Counted from the stretch's first letter, positions 16,060 to 24,478 are shown. The stretch: 29,106 nucleotides of DNA from an uncultured Dorea sp. (GCA_910577685.1 CAJTOH010000045.1:1-29106), one strand, 5' to 3'. Program-made: numbers and translations. The notes: generated from the sequence alone by a model not told the origin.

Positions 16060-16205
16060 GAGAACTCCTTTAGTACCTTAGGTTAAGTTATTTGAAAGCC
16101 TTTCACTAATAGTACAACCGAAACATCAAAAAGGTTACAAAGATATAGAAAAAAATCTCTGAAAATGATAAACTCATTCTAACAAACAAAAGGAGGCGTT
16201 GAAAA

Positions 16206-16907
16206 TTGGAAAATAAATCAGTTTGCTGTAAAATAGAACACCATGCCGTACTCTTCGCATTTCTCGCCAAACGCGCGATTGAAATAAGCGGCGACGCAGG
16301 TCGGGAGGCGATCCTCTCCGGCATGACCATTTATGGAAATGAGCGGGGCAAGCGAATGGCTGCCAATGCTCTTTCCCATGGGGACGAACTGACCACGATG
16401 ACAAATCAGGCATACGGAGAATGGAAACCGGACTACGACGGACAGATGGAATTCGGACAGCTTCGAACCGAACCCACTCTGCAGACCTATGTATCCAAAT
16501 GCGCCTGGTGCGACGCATGGAAGAAACATGGATTGACGGAATACGGGAAACTCTATTGCGTCAATGTAGACAACGCCGTATACCAGGGATTCCGCCCCGA
16601 CTTCGTCTGCACGCCCATAACCAAAGCCATGAGCTGGGGCGGAAAACGCTGCGAGTTTGACTGGGGGCATCCTCTTACTCCTGATGAAGCCGCCATGCTT
16701 ACGGATAAAAAACAAAAGCTTAATACTTCCTGTATGAAAGACTTTAATTTTCATACGGCACACCTAAAGCACACCATCGGCAAGACGCTTACCGAAAAAC
16801 TAGGGAAAGACGGAGAGAAAGCCGTAAACCTTGCCCTTGCGGATTTTACAGACGCCTTTGGCCCGGAATATCTTGACGCGCTGGCAGGCGTCTATCCGGA
16901 AGAATGA
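16206..16907 (+). CDS. L-2-amino-thiazoline-4-carboxylic acid hydrolase family protein
   Basis: A 233-aa soluble protein starting at a TTG, 9 bases after AGGAGG (16191-16196). The region EPTLQTYVSKCAWCDAWKKHG...YGKLYCVNVDNAVYQGFRPDF and the histidine/cysteine-rich patch CMKDFNFHT resemble the ATC hydrolase family (PF14196). The named enzyme opens the thiazoline ring in conversion of ATC towards cysteine. Most family members in gut Clostridia have unproven substrates, so the name should be read as family level. It appears monocistronic, divergent from the sigma factor, and ends with an intrinsic terminator. Confidence 0.78.
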   Translation: MENKSVCCKIEHHAVLFAFLAKRAIEISGDAGREAILSGMTIYGNERGKRMAANALSHGDELTTMTNQAYGEWKPDYDGQMEFGQLRTEPTLQTYVSKCAWCDAWKKHGLTEYGKLYCVNVDNAVYQGFRPDFVCTPITKAMSWGGKRCEFDWGHPLTPDEAAMLTDKKQKLNTSCMKDFNFHTAHLKHTIGKTLTEKLGKDGEKAVNLALADFTDAFGPEYLDALAGVYPEE

Positions 16908-16928
16908 CCCCTTCAAATCTTTTAAATT

Positions 16929-16965
16929 GCGGAAATCCTGCCCTTTTAAGCGGTTTCCGCTTTTT
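16929..16965 (+). terminator. intrinsic terminator overlapping the convergent gene's end
   Basis: GCGGAAATC (16929-16937) pairs with GGTTTCCGC (16952-16960, one wobble), followed by TTTTT (16961-16965). It ends the plus-strand hydrolase gene. It also overlaps the stop and last codons of the minus-strand coiled-coil gene, so the hairpin is partly coding on the other strand. Confidence 0.75.
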
Positions 16966-17692
16966 CGTCATTCTCTGACTCACTCACATCTTCCGCCCTT
17001 TTTGAGCTGTCTGCCTCGCCTGCCGCCTTTGCTTCTTCCGTCATCTCACCAAGCATTTCCCCCAGAGACGCCGCAAGCTTTACCGAGCTTTCATGCATCT
17101 TGGCAAGCTCAGCCTCTTTCTTGGCAATTGCCTTATTAGACACATCCTGCATCCCCTCCTGATGCATCCGATCCAGCTCAATCTCCGACTTTAAAACTCT
17201 GGCGTCGCCGTCCATTCTTGCCTTCACAGAATCCACTGTCTCCGCCTGCTTAAGACTGCCGGACAGCTTGGTAATATCCGCCAACCGCTGATTCTGGGCC
17301 TCTTCCTTCGTCTTAGGCCTACTGGCGCCATTATCCTTCATCTTATCTGTCTGTTTCTCCATCTCTTTCGCCATCGCCTCTGCAAGCTGCCGTTCAATAC
17401 CGTCAAGCTGCTCGTCCAAAGACTCCAATTGAGACTTCACAGCCTCCATCGAACTCCCTTCCTTTTTCACGGAATTTATCAAAGACTCCTTCCTCTCCAA
17501 AATGTCCGCCTTCTGCCTCATCAGCATATCCATCATACGGTTCTTTCTCCCTTGGGAAGAAATCATAACCCTGTCTCTTTGCACAGACTCAGCCATTCCA
17601 TTCTCCCCCTGCATCTTACTATAAACACTTTGGTTTATCCTGTAAGCAGGAAAAAAACCATTTTGCTGCGTCATATTAACCTGAATCCTCAT
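16946..17692 (-). CDS. unrecognised coiled-coil protein (248 aa)
   Basis: A 248-aa very polar protein with long charged helices. Residues ~50-115 (for example ERKESLINSVKKEG, QLESLDEQLDGIERQL) and ~140-220 look like coiled coil. The C-terminus is Glu/Ala/Ser-rich (SESENDEKAETA). There is no signal peptide, membrane segment or enzyme motif. The ATG at 17692 is chosen because GGAAGGAG lies 8 bases upstream; the frame extends to a TTG at 17710 that has no site. The N-terminus MRIQVNMTQQNGFF followed by a Gly/Asn-rich part is reminiscent of the 290-aa protein at 8353-9225. It follows the M56 gene by 38 bp and may be read from the same transcript, but a functional link is not shown. Confidence 0.75.
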   Translation of the reverse strand: MRIQVNMTQQNGFFPAYRINQSVYSKMQGENGMAESVQRDRVMISSQGRKNRMMDMLMRQKADILERKESLINSVKKEGSSMEAVKSQLESLDEQLDGIERQLAEAMAKEMEKQTDKMKDNGASRPKTKEEAQNQRLADITKLSGSLKQAETVDSVKARMDGDARVLKSEIELDRMHQEGMQDVSNKAIAKKEAELAKMHESSVKLAASLGEMLGEMTEEAKAAGEADSSKRAEDVSESENDEKAETA

Positions 17693-17730
17693 ACAAAACA
17701 CTCCTTCCAAAAATCAATTATCTGCCGCCG

Positions 17731-18984
17731 TCACAGTATCCACTTTAACAGCGCAGCCGCCGGCTTATCCTCGCCGTTACAGTACGGAATACACAATTCC
17801 TTTCCATGCTCTCCATAGTCCACATATACAATGCTGCCGCCTCCGCCCATACTCGGAATCTTCGTATAGCCGCCAATCCCAAGCCAGAAGCGTTCCCCTT
17901 CAAACTGATGCTCACGCAAGAGTTCATCCATCGCTTCACAGTCAATATAGACCCTGCTCCCATCCCACGACACTGCTTCTCTCAACTGCCTGTTATCCGG
18001 CAGGATTACCTTTCTCCCCTGAAAATCATCCATCAGGATTACCTCCCTGATTTCCGTATAAGGGGGAAATGAATACGCCCACACCATCACCAACGCTCCG
18101 GCCAAAACCACTGCCCCGCAAGCGCCAAGCGCCCTTGTCCTGAAACGGCCGTAAGGTTCAAAACCTGCAATCCGCTTAAACCTCCGCCGGACAAGCCCGT
18201 ACCTTTGCCGCTTTGCAAAGGAAGCCGCCCCTTTGTTTTCCCTTCCATCAAGCTCCTTCATACATTTTAAAAGGGCCTCTCCATAGGCCTTCGCCGCCCC
18301 GCCGCTGCTCTGAATGGTAATCCTGTCACAGATATCCTCTAAATCTTCCCTAAAAGACTCTCTGCACAGTAGAAACAACGGATTTATCCACAGTATCATC
18401 TGACACAAATCCCAAGCCAGATAAAACCACAGATGTCCCGACCGGATATGGACCTTCTCATGAAGCAGAATAAACCTAAGCTCCTCCTCTGAAAAACCTT
18501 GCTCCATTCTACGCGGGAGCACAATCTTAGGGGAGAGAAGCCCTACGGAAAAGGGCGTCACGGGAAGTTCGTTCAGATACACCTGCTGCCCGCAGAACGT
18601 CTTCTTCTCCATCTCCCGAACCAGACTGGAAAGCTTCCGGCGGCACCTCCACATCAATCCGGCGCCAAGCATTACTCCTGCCAAATACCCGTGGCGAATC
18701 CACCAATGTTCTATGCAAAGAACATCCCACCACCCCAACATCTCCGCAAACAACTGCATTTCATAGTGTACCCGCAGCTTCCCCAAAAACGGCGCGACCA
18801 AAAGAAGGCCCCACGCCATCCCCCGCCGGAAGCAGCATCCCTTCAAAAACGCCCCCCGAAGAAGAAGCGCCAACCCAAAAACCGCCAGCGAAATCAACGC
18901 ACACCGGCCCAGAACCAAAGAAATATATCCCGCGCTGTAATCACAAAAGTTAAATATTTCGTTTTCAGTCAACTGGCCAGCCAT
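17731..18984 (-). CDS. M56 family (BlaR1/MecR1-like) membrane metalloprotease
   Basis: A 417-aa protein with N-terminal membrane segments and a cytoplasmic-facing zinc protease motif HEKVH at residues 175-179 (FILLHEKVHIRSGH). A downstream acidic ligand is likely at Glu216 in FREDLEDICD. A further membrane segment is near 285-305, followed by only ~110 residues outside. In BlaR1/MecR1 that outer part is a penicillin-binding sensor domain; here it is too short and lacks the SxxK-type motif, so the signal is different. It starts right after the BlaI gene (TAGGATG). By family logic it should cleave or trigger cleavage of the BlaI repressor on sensing its signal. No beta-lactamase gene is in the window. 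Confidence 0.87.
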   Translation of the reverse strand: MAGQLTENEIFNFCDYSAGYISLVLGRCALISLAVFGLALLLRGAFLKGCCFRRGMAWGLLLVAPFLGKLRVHYEMQLFAEMLGWWDVLCIEHWWIRHGYLAGVMLGAGLMWRCRRKLSSLVREMEKKTFCGQQVYLNELPVTPFSVGLLSPKIVLPRRMEQGFSEEELRFILLHEKVHIRSGHLWFYLAWDLCQMILWINPLFLLCRESFREDLEDICDRITIQSSGGAAKAYGEALLKCMKELDGRENKGAASFAKRQRYGLVRRRFKRIAGFEPYGRFRTRALGACGAVVLAGALVMVWAYSFPPYTEIREVILMDDFQGRKVILPDNRQLREAVSWDGSRVYIDCEAMDELLREHQFEGERFWLGIGGYTKIPSMGGGGSIVYVDYGEHGKELCIPYCNGEDKPAAALLKWIL

Positions 18985-18985
18985 C

Positions 18986-19378
18986 CTAATCCTTTCCTCC
19001 GCTTTCTAAAATCTGCTGAAGTTCGTCCATCTGCGCCTCAGACAGAGATACGTTCTTTAACAGAGCCGCCGCCGCATTGACATGGTTCCCCGAAAAGTAA
19101 CTGTCCGCAAACCGCTTCGCCTTCTCTTCCAGACACTCTTCACGGGTCTTTAAAACAGAGTAAATATACATCCTTGCGTCATTCTCATCCACAACATAAC
19201 CCAAAAGCCCTTTCTGGCACAGACGGCTCATCAAAACCCGCACCATCCGCGGAGTCATATCCACTCGTTTTTGCAATTCCTCTATCACAGCGAGAGACGT
19301 CATCGGAGAACCTCTATCCCACAGAACCTCCAAAATCTGCCATTCACTCTCGCTGGGCGCTGCCTCTTTTCTTCCCAT
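18986..19378 (-). CDS. BlaI/MecI/CopY family repressor
   Basis: A 130-aa repressor of normal family length. The N-terminal winged helix runs from residues ~6 to 80 (SESEWQILEVLWDRGSPMTS...TPRMVRVLMSRLCQKGLLGYVV). The C-terminal helices give the dimer. GGGAGGG lies about 9 bases before the ATG at 19378. It is immediately followed by its M56 partner, and two sites with the family's ACAnnTGT core lie 75-100 bp upstream. This makes an autoregulated repressor-antirepressor unit likely. Which genes beyond this operon it controls is not visible. Confidence 0.92.
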   Translation of the reverse strand: MGRKEAAPSESEWQILEVLWDRGSPMTSLAVIEELQKRVDMTPRMVRVLMSRLCQKGLLGYVVDENDARMYIYSVLKTREECLEEKAKRFADSYFSGNHVNAAAALLKNVSLSEAQMDELQQILESGGKD

Positions 19379-19453
19379 AAAGAAATCCCTCCCTGGTTTT
19401 CATAGACTGATGAAAATCACTGTTCATTTTCCTGTCTGAACTATATATCGACC

Positions 19454-19482
19454 AACACTTGTTATTTATTAACACTTGTTAT
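19454..19482. promoter_or_regulatory. two BlaI-type operators
   Basis: AACACTTGTTAT occurs twice, at 19454-19465 and 19471-19482, 17 bp apart. Each holds the palindromic core ACA-CT-TGT, matching the BlaI/MecI/CopY consensus TACANNTGTA in its central part. They lie upstream of blaI, close to a TATATA at 19442-19447 that could be its -10. This is a strong candidate for autoregulation. Confidence 0.65.
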
Positions 19483-19614
19483 CTATATTACAAAAAATTT
19501 TTCCACAGCAAACGGCTGCAGCTCATCAAGTAGATCCTTCCCATAGAAAAGCCCCTCCTGTGCAATACTCTGCAATTCCACAACCCATTGCAGCCAAACC
19601 TCATTACACTCCAT
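19483..19614 (-). pseudogene. truncated NUDIX hydrolase N-terminal domain
   Basis: A 43-codon ORF with a good site (AGAGGAGA, 8 bases before the ATG). It reads MECNEVWLQWVVELQSIAQE, then GLFYGKDLLDELQPF. This matches the start of Nudix_hydro_N (PF12535) proteins, where a WxxWxxELQ...GLxYxKD pattern precedes a long NUDIX domain. Here the protein ends after a short unrelated tail, with no NUDIX box. It is best read as the 5' remnant of a deleted gene, although a short translated product is possible. It lies between the rbs operon's end and the BlaI operators. Confidence 0.6.
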
Positions 19615-19636
19615 AAATAATTCTCCTCTATGACAT

Positions 19637-19693
19637 TTTTGCCCCGTGAAGACACCCATCCATACGATGGACATTTGTCTCCACGGGGCAAAA
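19637..19693. terminator. long stem-loop after the rbs operon
   Basis: The 18-base arms 19637-19654 and 19676-19693 pair with one G-U wobble around TTTTGCCCCGTG, and an inner CCATC/GGATGG stem fills the loop. It starts 6 bases after the rbsB stop codon. Neither strand has a clean T-run outside the stem, so it may act as an mRNA 3'-end stabiliser or Rho-assisted terminator. Confidence 0.6.
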
Positions 19694-19698
19694 TTTCC

Positions 19699-20613
19699 CT
19701 ATTTTGTAATCAACTCTACTTCAACCGGAAGGGATTTCTCCACCGCTTCCCCGGCAATCAGCTTAATCGCCGTCAAAACTGCCGTTTCTCCCATAAGCTC
19801 CGGTTTCTGCGCCACCGTAGCCGTCATCTTTCCGGCGTTCACCGCATCTACCGCATCATCCGTCGCATCGAACCCAACGACCTTGATATCCTTCCCGCTC
19901 GCCGCAATCGCCTGCAGCGCCCCGAGGGCCATCTCGTCATTGTGGGCAAACACTCCCTTAATAGAAGAATCCGACTGGAGAACATTCTCCATTACCGACA
20001 TTCCCTCCGCACGGTCGAAGTTCGCGCTCTGGCTCGCCACCACGTTAAGCGCCTCATCCGCCGCCTCATGGAAACCGGCTCCCCTGTCAATCGTCGCGGA
20101 CGCCCCCGGGACTCCCTGAAGCTCCGCCACCTTTTCTCCCTCTCCGATCTGCTCGATCAGATATTCCGTAGCCATCTTTGCTCCCGCCACATTATCAGAC
20201 GCAATCTGGCAGTCGACTTCAACGCCGTTTACCACACGATCGACGGAAATAACCTTAATTCCCTGAGAAATCGCATTCTGCACTGCCGGCGCAACAGCGT
20301 CCGAATCGACAGGATTCACAATCAACACACTGACATTTCTCGAAATCAAATCCTCAATATCATTCTGCTGCTTCGCACTGTCGTCGCCGGCATCAGCAAC
20401 CGCCAGTTTTACGCCTTCTTTTTCGGCCGCTTCCTCCGCACCCTCCGCAAGGGCGACGAAAAACGGATTATTAAGCGTAGAGACAGACAGTCCAATGGAG
20501 CCGTTCCCTGTACTTTCTACAGCCTCCCCTTCGCCGTCGATTGTGATTGCATTGCATCCGGCCAGACTGAACATCATACATAACACTAATATTATACTTG
20601 TAATTTTTTTCAT
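19699..20613 (-). CDS. rbsB: ribose ABC transporter substrate-binding lipoprotein
   Basis: A 304-aa periplasmic-binding-type lipoprotein. The signal peptide MKKITSIILVLCMMFSLAGC has the lipobox LAGC with Cys20, so it is anchored on the outer face of the membrane. The mature part is a type I sugar-binding fold with NNPFFVALAEGAEEAA near the N-terminus, NPVDSDAVAPAVQNA, VSVDR and AHNDEMALGALQAI. The ATG at 20613 is chosen because AGGAG lies about 8 bases before it and it gives a proper signal peptide. It is the last gene of the ribose operon, 61 bp after rbsC, and would deliver ribose (or another pentose) to RbsC. Confidence 0.92.
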   Translation of the reverse strand: MKKITSIILVLCMMFSLAGCNAITIDGEGEAVESTGNGSIGLSVSTLNNPFFVALAEGAEEAAEKEGVKLAVADAGDDSAKQQNDIEDLISRNVSVLIVNPVDSDAVAPAVQNAISQGIKVISVDRVVNGVEVDCQIASDNVAGAKMATEYLIEQIGEGEKVAELQGVPGASATIDRGAGFHEAADEALNVVASQSANFDRAEGMSVMENVLQSDSSIKGVFAHNDEMALGALQAIAASGKDIKVVGFDATDDAVDAVNAGKMTATVAQKPELMGETAVLTAIKLIAGEAVEKSLPVEVELITK

Positions 20614-20674
20614 GGTCTTTTTCTCCTTTTCCTTACACGCTGCATCTGAATCCCATTTGTTCAAATATACAAAC

Positions 20675-21616
20675 CTACCTCTTGCGGTCTGACAACACGG
20701 CGACCAGAATTACAAATCCTTTAATCACATCCTGATAGTAAGAAGATACGCCGAGAATATTCAGTCCGTTATTCAGCACAGCGATGATCAGTACGCCGAT
20801 GAACGTTCCGTATATCTTACCGCGCCCGCCGCTCATACTCGTACCGCCCAGAGCTACCGCCGCAATCGCATCCAGCTCATAGCCGTCTCCGAGAGTAGGC
20901 TGCGCAGAACCAAGTCTTGACAACAGAATCAAACCTGACAACGCTGACATAAATCCGGAAATCGCATATACTATAATCTTTGTCTTATGGATATTGATAC
21001 CCGCAAGCTTGGCGCATTTCCAATTGCTTCCCGTAGCGTAAACCGCACGGCCAAAAGTCGTCTTATTTAACAGGAAATAGAAACCGGCAAAAATCAAAAG
21101 AAGCAGAATAACCGGGATAGGGATACGATAAAAATTCCCTCTTCCCACCAGCTTAAGCACAAAGCTGTCTCCCAGATTCGAAATAGGCTTTCCGTCCGTA
21201 AAAATCATGGTAGCGCCCCGGTAAACCGTCATGGTAATCAAAGTCGCGATAAACGCCTGAAGCCTTCCTTTCGTTACCAACAGCCCGCTGACCGCTCCCA
21301 GCCCGGTCCCGATCGCCAGAGCCAGCAGCATCGCCGCGCCGGCCGGAACGCCGCCGGAAATCATACCCGCGCACAGCGCCGTGCTCAATGCAAGGACAGA
21401 GCCGACAGACAGATCAATCGCATCCGTCAGAATTACGCAGGTCATACCAAATGCAATCAATCCATTAATGGACGACTGCCGCAGCAAAGATAAAAAGTTG
21501 CTTCCCGTCCTAAACTCCGGACTAACGATACTTATTCCGACAACCAGCAGTACCAGCGCAATCAGCGCGCCCAGATCCTGCATATGATCCGTAATTTTCT
21601 TCTTATTCGTTTCCAT
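20675..21616 (-). CDS. rbsC: ribose ABC transporter permease
   Basis: A 313-aa integral membrane protein with eight to ten hydrophobic segments. Family features are FGMTCVILTDAIDLSVGSVLAL, TGSNWKCAKLAGINI and the EAA-like loop ELDAIAAVALGGTSMSGGRG. Its ATG shares one base with the TGA of rbsA, and an upstream in-frame TTG is less likely because GGAGG is placed for the ATG. It forms the membrane channel with the RbsA ATPase. Confidence 0.94.
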   Translation of the reverse strand: METNKKKITDHMQDLGALIALVLLVVGISIVSPEFRTGSNFLSLLRQSSINGLIAFGMTCVILTDAIDLSVGSVLALSTALCAGMISGGVPAGAAMLLALAIGTGLGAVSGLLVTKGRLQAFIATLITMTVYRGATMIFTDGKPISNLGDSFVLKLVGRGNFYRIPIPVILLLLIFAGFYFLLNKTTFGRAVYATGSNWKCAKLAGINIHKTKIIVYAISGFMSALSGLILLSRLGSAQPTLGDGYELDAIAAVALGGTSMSGGRGKIYGTFIGVLIIAVLNNGLNILGVSSYYQDVIKGFVILVAVLSDRKR

Positions 21617-23100
21617 CAAATTGTTCCTCCCGTCGCTAACGTCATTACATTTTCCTGATTGGCTTCTTCTCTATAAATAATTCCTCTGACCAGACCTTCA
21701 CGGACAACCATCACACGATCGCTCATTCCAAGCACCTCCGGAAGCTCGGAAGACACCATGATGATGGCCACCCCTTTTGCCGCCAAGTCGTTAATAATAT
21801 TATAAATCTCCTTCTTCGCACCGATATCCACGCCTCGGGTCGGCTCATCCAGAATCAGGATCTTTGGATTCGTATAGACCCACTTTGCGAATACTACCTT
21901 CTGCTGGTTACCTCCGCTTAAGTTATTGCACTCATGGAACGGCCCGAAACAGCGGATATGCAGCTCCTCAATCCCTTTCGTGACCAACTCCTTTTCCTTC
22001 TTGCTGTCAATCACATGATTCTTAGAGATAATAGGAAGATTCGCAAGCGAAATATTTTTCTCGATACTTTCCTCCAGCATCAGCCCTTCCACTTTCCGAT
22101 CCTCCGTAATGAATCCGATTCCGTTTTTCATTGCCTGAATCGGGGACTTGATCTGCACCTCCCTGCCGTTAATCTCAATCTTCCCTGATTCATAAGGGAG
22201 ATTGCCGAAAATAGCCTGCATGATCTCCGTCCTCCCGGCTCCCATAAGGCCGGACACCCCAAGAACCTCTCCGGCTTTCACCTCAAATTCCACATCCCGG
22301 AACACTCCCTTTTTGGTCAGTCCGCTTACTTTCAGCACTGTTTCCCCGATCTTACAGTCGCGTTCAGGATACCTCTCCCCGATCTCCCGTCCGATCATCA
22401 GCTTCACGATGTCATTCATGTTCGTCTCCGGTATATTGCTGGTTCCCACATATGTACCGTCGCGGAGCACGCTGATTCTGTCGCACAGTTCAAAGATCTC
22501 CTCCATTCTGTGAGAAATGTAAACAATAGACACGCCCGACTTGCGGAGAGACTGGATGACCTCAAAGAGCACCACCGTCTCGCTCTGCGTAAGCGCGGCC
22601 GTAGGCTCATCCATAATGATGACTTTCGCATCCACCATAAGGGCTTTACAGATCTCAATCATCTGCTGCTGGCCTACGGACAGATTAGACATTATTTCCG
22701 CAGGGTCAATCCGCACTCCCAACCGCCCCAGCGCCTCCGCCGCTTTCTGCCGCATTGCCTTCTGGTCGCAGAACCCGAACTTATTCTTAATCTCTTTTCC
22801 CATAAACAGGTTCTCTTCCACAGTTAAGTCAAACAACACATTAAGCTCCTGATGAATGAACACAATCCCCGCTTTTTCCGCCTCCTGAGGATTCTTGTAA
22901 TTCACTTCCACACCGTCCACGACGACCGTTCCCTTGTCTTTCGTATAAACGCCGGTCAGAATCTTCATCAGGGTAGATTTTCCGGCGCCGTTCTCTCCCA
23001 TGAGCGCATGGACTTCCCCATGTCCCAGGACAAACCCGGCGTCTTTCAGCACCTGATTCGTTCCGAAGGATTTGTCTATCCCCTTCATCTCAATCTGCAT
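21616..23100 (-). CDS. rbsA: ribose ABC transporter ATP-binding protein
   Basis: A 494-aa protein with two fused ATPase domains. The first has Walker A GENGAGKST (35-43), signature LSVGQQQMIEICKAL and Walker B VIIMDEPTAAL. The second has a degenerate Walker A (SGLMGAGRTEI), signature LSGGNQQKVVFAKWV and Walker B ILILDEPTRGVD. This asymmetry is normal for RbsA/MglA-type sugar importers. The ATG at 23100 follows GGGAGG; the frame is open further upstream through the rbsD gene end, but family start and site favour 23100. It energises ribose uptake through RbsC. Confidence 0.95.
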   Translation of the reverse strand: MQIEMKGIDKSFGTNQVLKDAGFVLGHGEVHALMGENGAGKSTLMKILTGVYTKDKGTVVVDGVEVNYKNPQEAEKAGIVFIHQELNVLFDLTVEENLFMGKEIKNKFGFCDQKAMRQKAAEALGRLGVRIDPAEIMSNLSVGQQQMIEICKALMVDAKVIIMDEPTAALTQSETVVLFEVIQSLRKSGVSIVYISHRMEEIFELCDRISVLRDGTYVGTSNIPETNMNDIVKLMIGREIGERYPERDCKIGETVLKVSGLTKKGVFRDVEFEVKAGEVLGVSGLMGAGRTEIMQAIFGNLPYESGKIEINGREVQIKSPIQAMKNGIGFITEDRKVEGLMLEESIEKNISLANLPIISKNHVIDSKKEKELVTKGIEELHIRCFGPFHECNNLSGGNQQKVVFAKWVYTNPKILILDEPTRGVDIGAKKEIYNIINDLAAKGVAIIMVSSELPEVLGMSDRVMVVREGLVRGIIYREEANQENVMTLATGGTI

Positions 23101-23120
23101 TTCTTTTCCTCCCTCAATTT

Positions 23121-23528
23121 TTAAAATAAACAAGCGGACTGCAGGATGATATTTGCATATGGCGTCGTCTCTCCCGTCCGAATCACCGCTTTGCATGTCT
23201 TTGTCTGCGCTTTTAGTTCTCCATGGGATACATATGCCACCTCGCACTCCGTATCCATCTCTTTTACAAGATCCAGAATCTCCTGATGGATCTTCGGGTT
23301 TTTCTCCCTAATCTCCTCCGCCAGGACTACCTTTTCAATCTTCATTTCCTTTGCGACTTCCTCAAGCACTTCCATAAAGGACGGAACCCCCGTCTTCAGA
23401 GCAAGATCGATGCGCTTAGTTTCTTCCGGAATGGGCAGGCCGCAGTCCCCGACGGCAATAGTGTCCGTATGCCCCATATAGGATAATACCTTTGAAATAT
23501 CTGCATTTAAAATTCCATTTCTCTTCAT
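23121..23528 (-). CDS. rbsD: D-ribose pyranase
   Basis: A 135-aa protein of the RbsD/FucU family. It begins MKRNGILNADISKVLSYMGH with the catalytic His20, then Asp22 and Asp28 (GDCGLPIP). The C-terminus holds the usual GETTPYANIILQSA active-site strand. It interconverts beta-pyranose and beta-furanose forms of ribose so that ribokinase can act. It lies 4 bp after rbsK and 20 bp before rbsA. Confidence 0.95.
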   Translation of the reverse strand: MKRNGILNADISKVLSYMGHTDTIAVGDCGLPIPEETKRIDLALKTGVPSFMEVLEEVAKEMKIEKVVLAEEIREKNPKIHQEILDLVKEMDTECEVAYVSHGELKAQTKTCKAVIRTGETTPYANIILQSACLF

Positions 23529-23532
23529 ATCT

Positions 23533-24423
23533 CTATCTCCCCATCGCTTCTTTCACTTCTTCATAAGCAGGCATCCCGCCCTGCGCCCCGAATTTTTCCG
23601 TAGAAAGTCCGGCCGCCACATTCGCAAATGCAAGCGCGTCCCTAATACTCTTCCCTTCCGTCAAAGCTACCGCAAACGCCCCGTTCAGCGTGTCTCCCGC
23701 CCCTGTGGTATCTACCACCTTCGCCTTTCTCGCAGGAACGAGGATTACCTCCCCGCTGTCAAGGCATGTGCTTACCCCTCTGGAACCCTGGGTAATAACC
23801 AGCTTCTCAGGATATTTCTTCATCATATCTTCAAAAGAAATACCCTCGCCGAACAAGATCACGGCTTCATGCTCATTCGGAGTTAAGTATGCCACCTTCT
23901 CAAGAATCTCCTGCTTCACAGGTCTTGCCGGACCGGGATTCAGGACTGCCTTCACGCCGTTCGCCGCACAAAGCTCTATGACATACTCGACGGTCTCCTG
24001 CGGGATTTCGTGCTGAAGCAGAACCATCTCGCACTCTAAAAGAGAGTCTTTCACCTCGTTTACATAGTCGACGTCCACATGATCGTTGGCTCCTGCAACG
24101 ACGATGATCGTATTGTCATTCTCCCCGACGGTGATCATCGCAAGCCCCGTAGGAACCCCTGCCACCTTTTTAATGCACTTCGTCTCAACGCCCATCTCCT
24201 TCAAATTCTTAACAAGACTCTCTCCTGCCGCGTCGTCGCCGACACAGCCGAACATCTCTACCTCAGCTTTGAGCTTTGCCATAGCAACCGCCTGATTCGC
24301 CCCTTTTCCTCCCGGAATGTACTTCAAGTCTTCACCTTTGAGAGTCTCGCCCTTGAGCGGGATCCTCTCTGCCTTCACAGTCATATCCATATTGATACTT
24401 CCGACTACTCCAATCTTTCCCAT
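23533..24423 (-). CDS. rbsK: ribokinase
   Basis: A 296-aa PfkB-family kinase making ribose 5-phosphate from ribose and ATP. It has the N-terminal GSINMDMTVKAERIPLKGET, the first signature PGGKGANQAVAMAKL, and the C-terminal VVDTTGAGDTLNGAFAVAL, whose GAGD aspartate is the catalytic base. Length is standard. It is the first gene of the rbsKDACB transcript. AAGGAG precedes the ATG and a consensus promoter lies 75-102 bp upstream. Confidence 0.96.
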   Translation of the reverse strand: MGKIGVVGSINMDMTVKAERIPLKGETLKGEDLKYIPGGKGANQAVAMAKLKAEVEMFGCVGDDAAGESLVKNLKEMGVETKCIKKVAGVPTGLAMITVGENDNTIIVVAGANDHVDVDYVNEVKDSLLECEMVLLQHEIPQETVEYVIELCAANGVKAVLNPGPARPVKQEILEKVAYLTPNEHEAVILFGEGISFEDMMKKYPEKLVITQGSRGVSTCLDSGEVILVPARKAKVVDTTGAGDTLNGAFAVALTEGKSIRDALAFANVAAGLSTEKFGAQGGMPAYEEVKEAMGR

Positions 24424-24478
24424 GATTCTCGCATCTCCTTACTATTTTTGTTTCTCTCAATTCTCACTTCTTAAACTC

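Noticed and set aside
16106..16330. Minus-strand ORF between the sigma factor and the hydrolase gene
   Set aside because: Overlaps the start of the hydrolase gene, has no ribosome site, and fits a promoter region better.
18499..19080. 193-codon plus-strand open frame opposite the M56/blaI genes
   Set aside because: Pro/Lys/Arg-rich shadow frame spanning two real minus-strand genes, with no family pattern.
19630..20583. 317-codon plus-strand open frame opposite rbsB
   Set aside because: It is antisense to a clear rbsB gene, has an Arg/His-rich composition typical of reverse-frame translation, and has no ribosome site.
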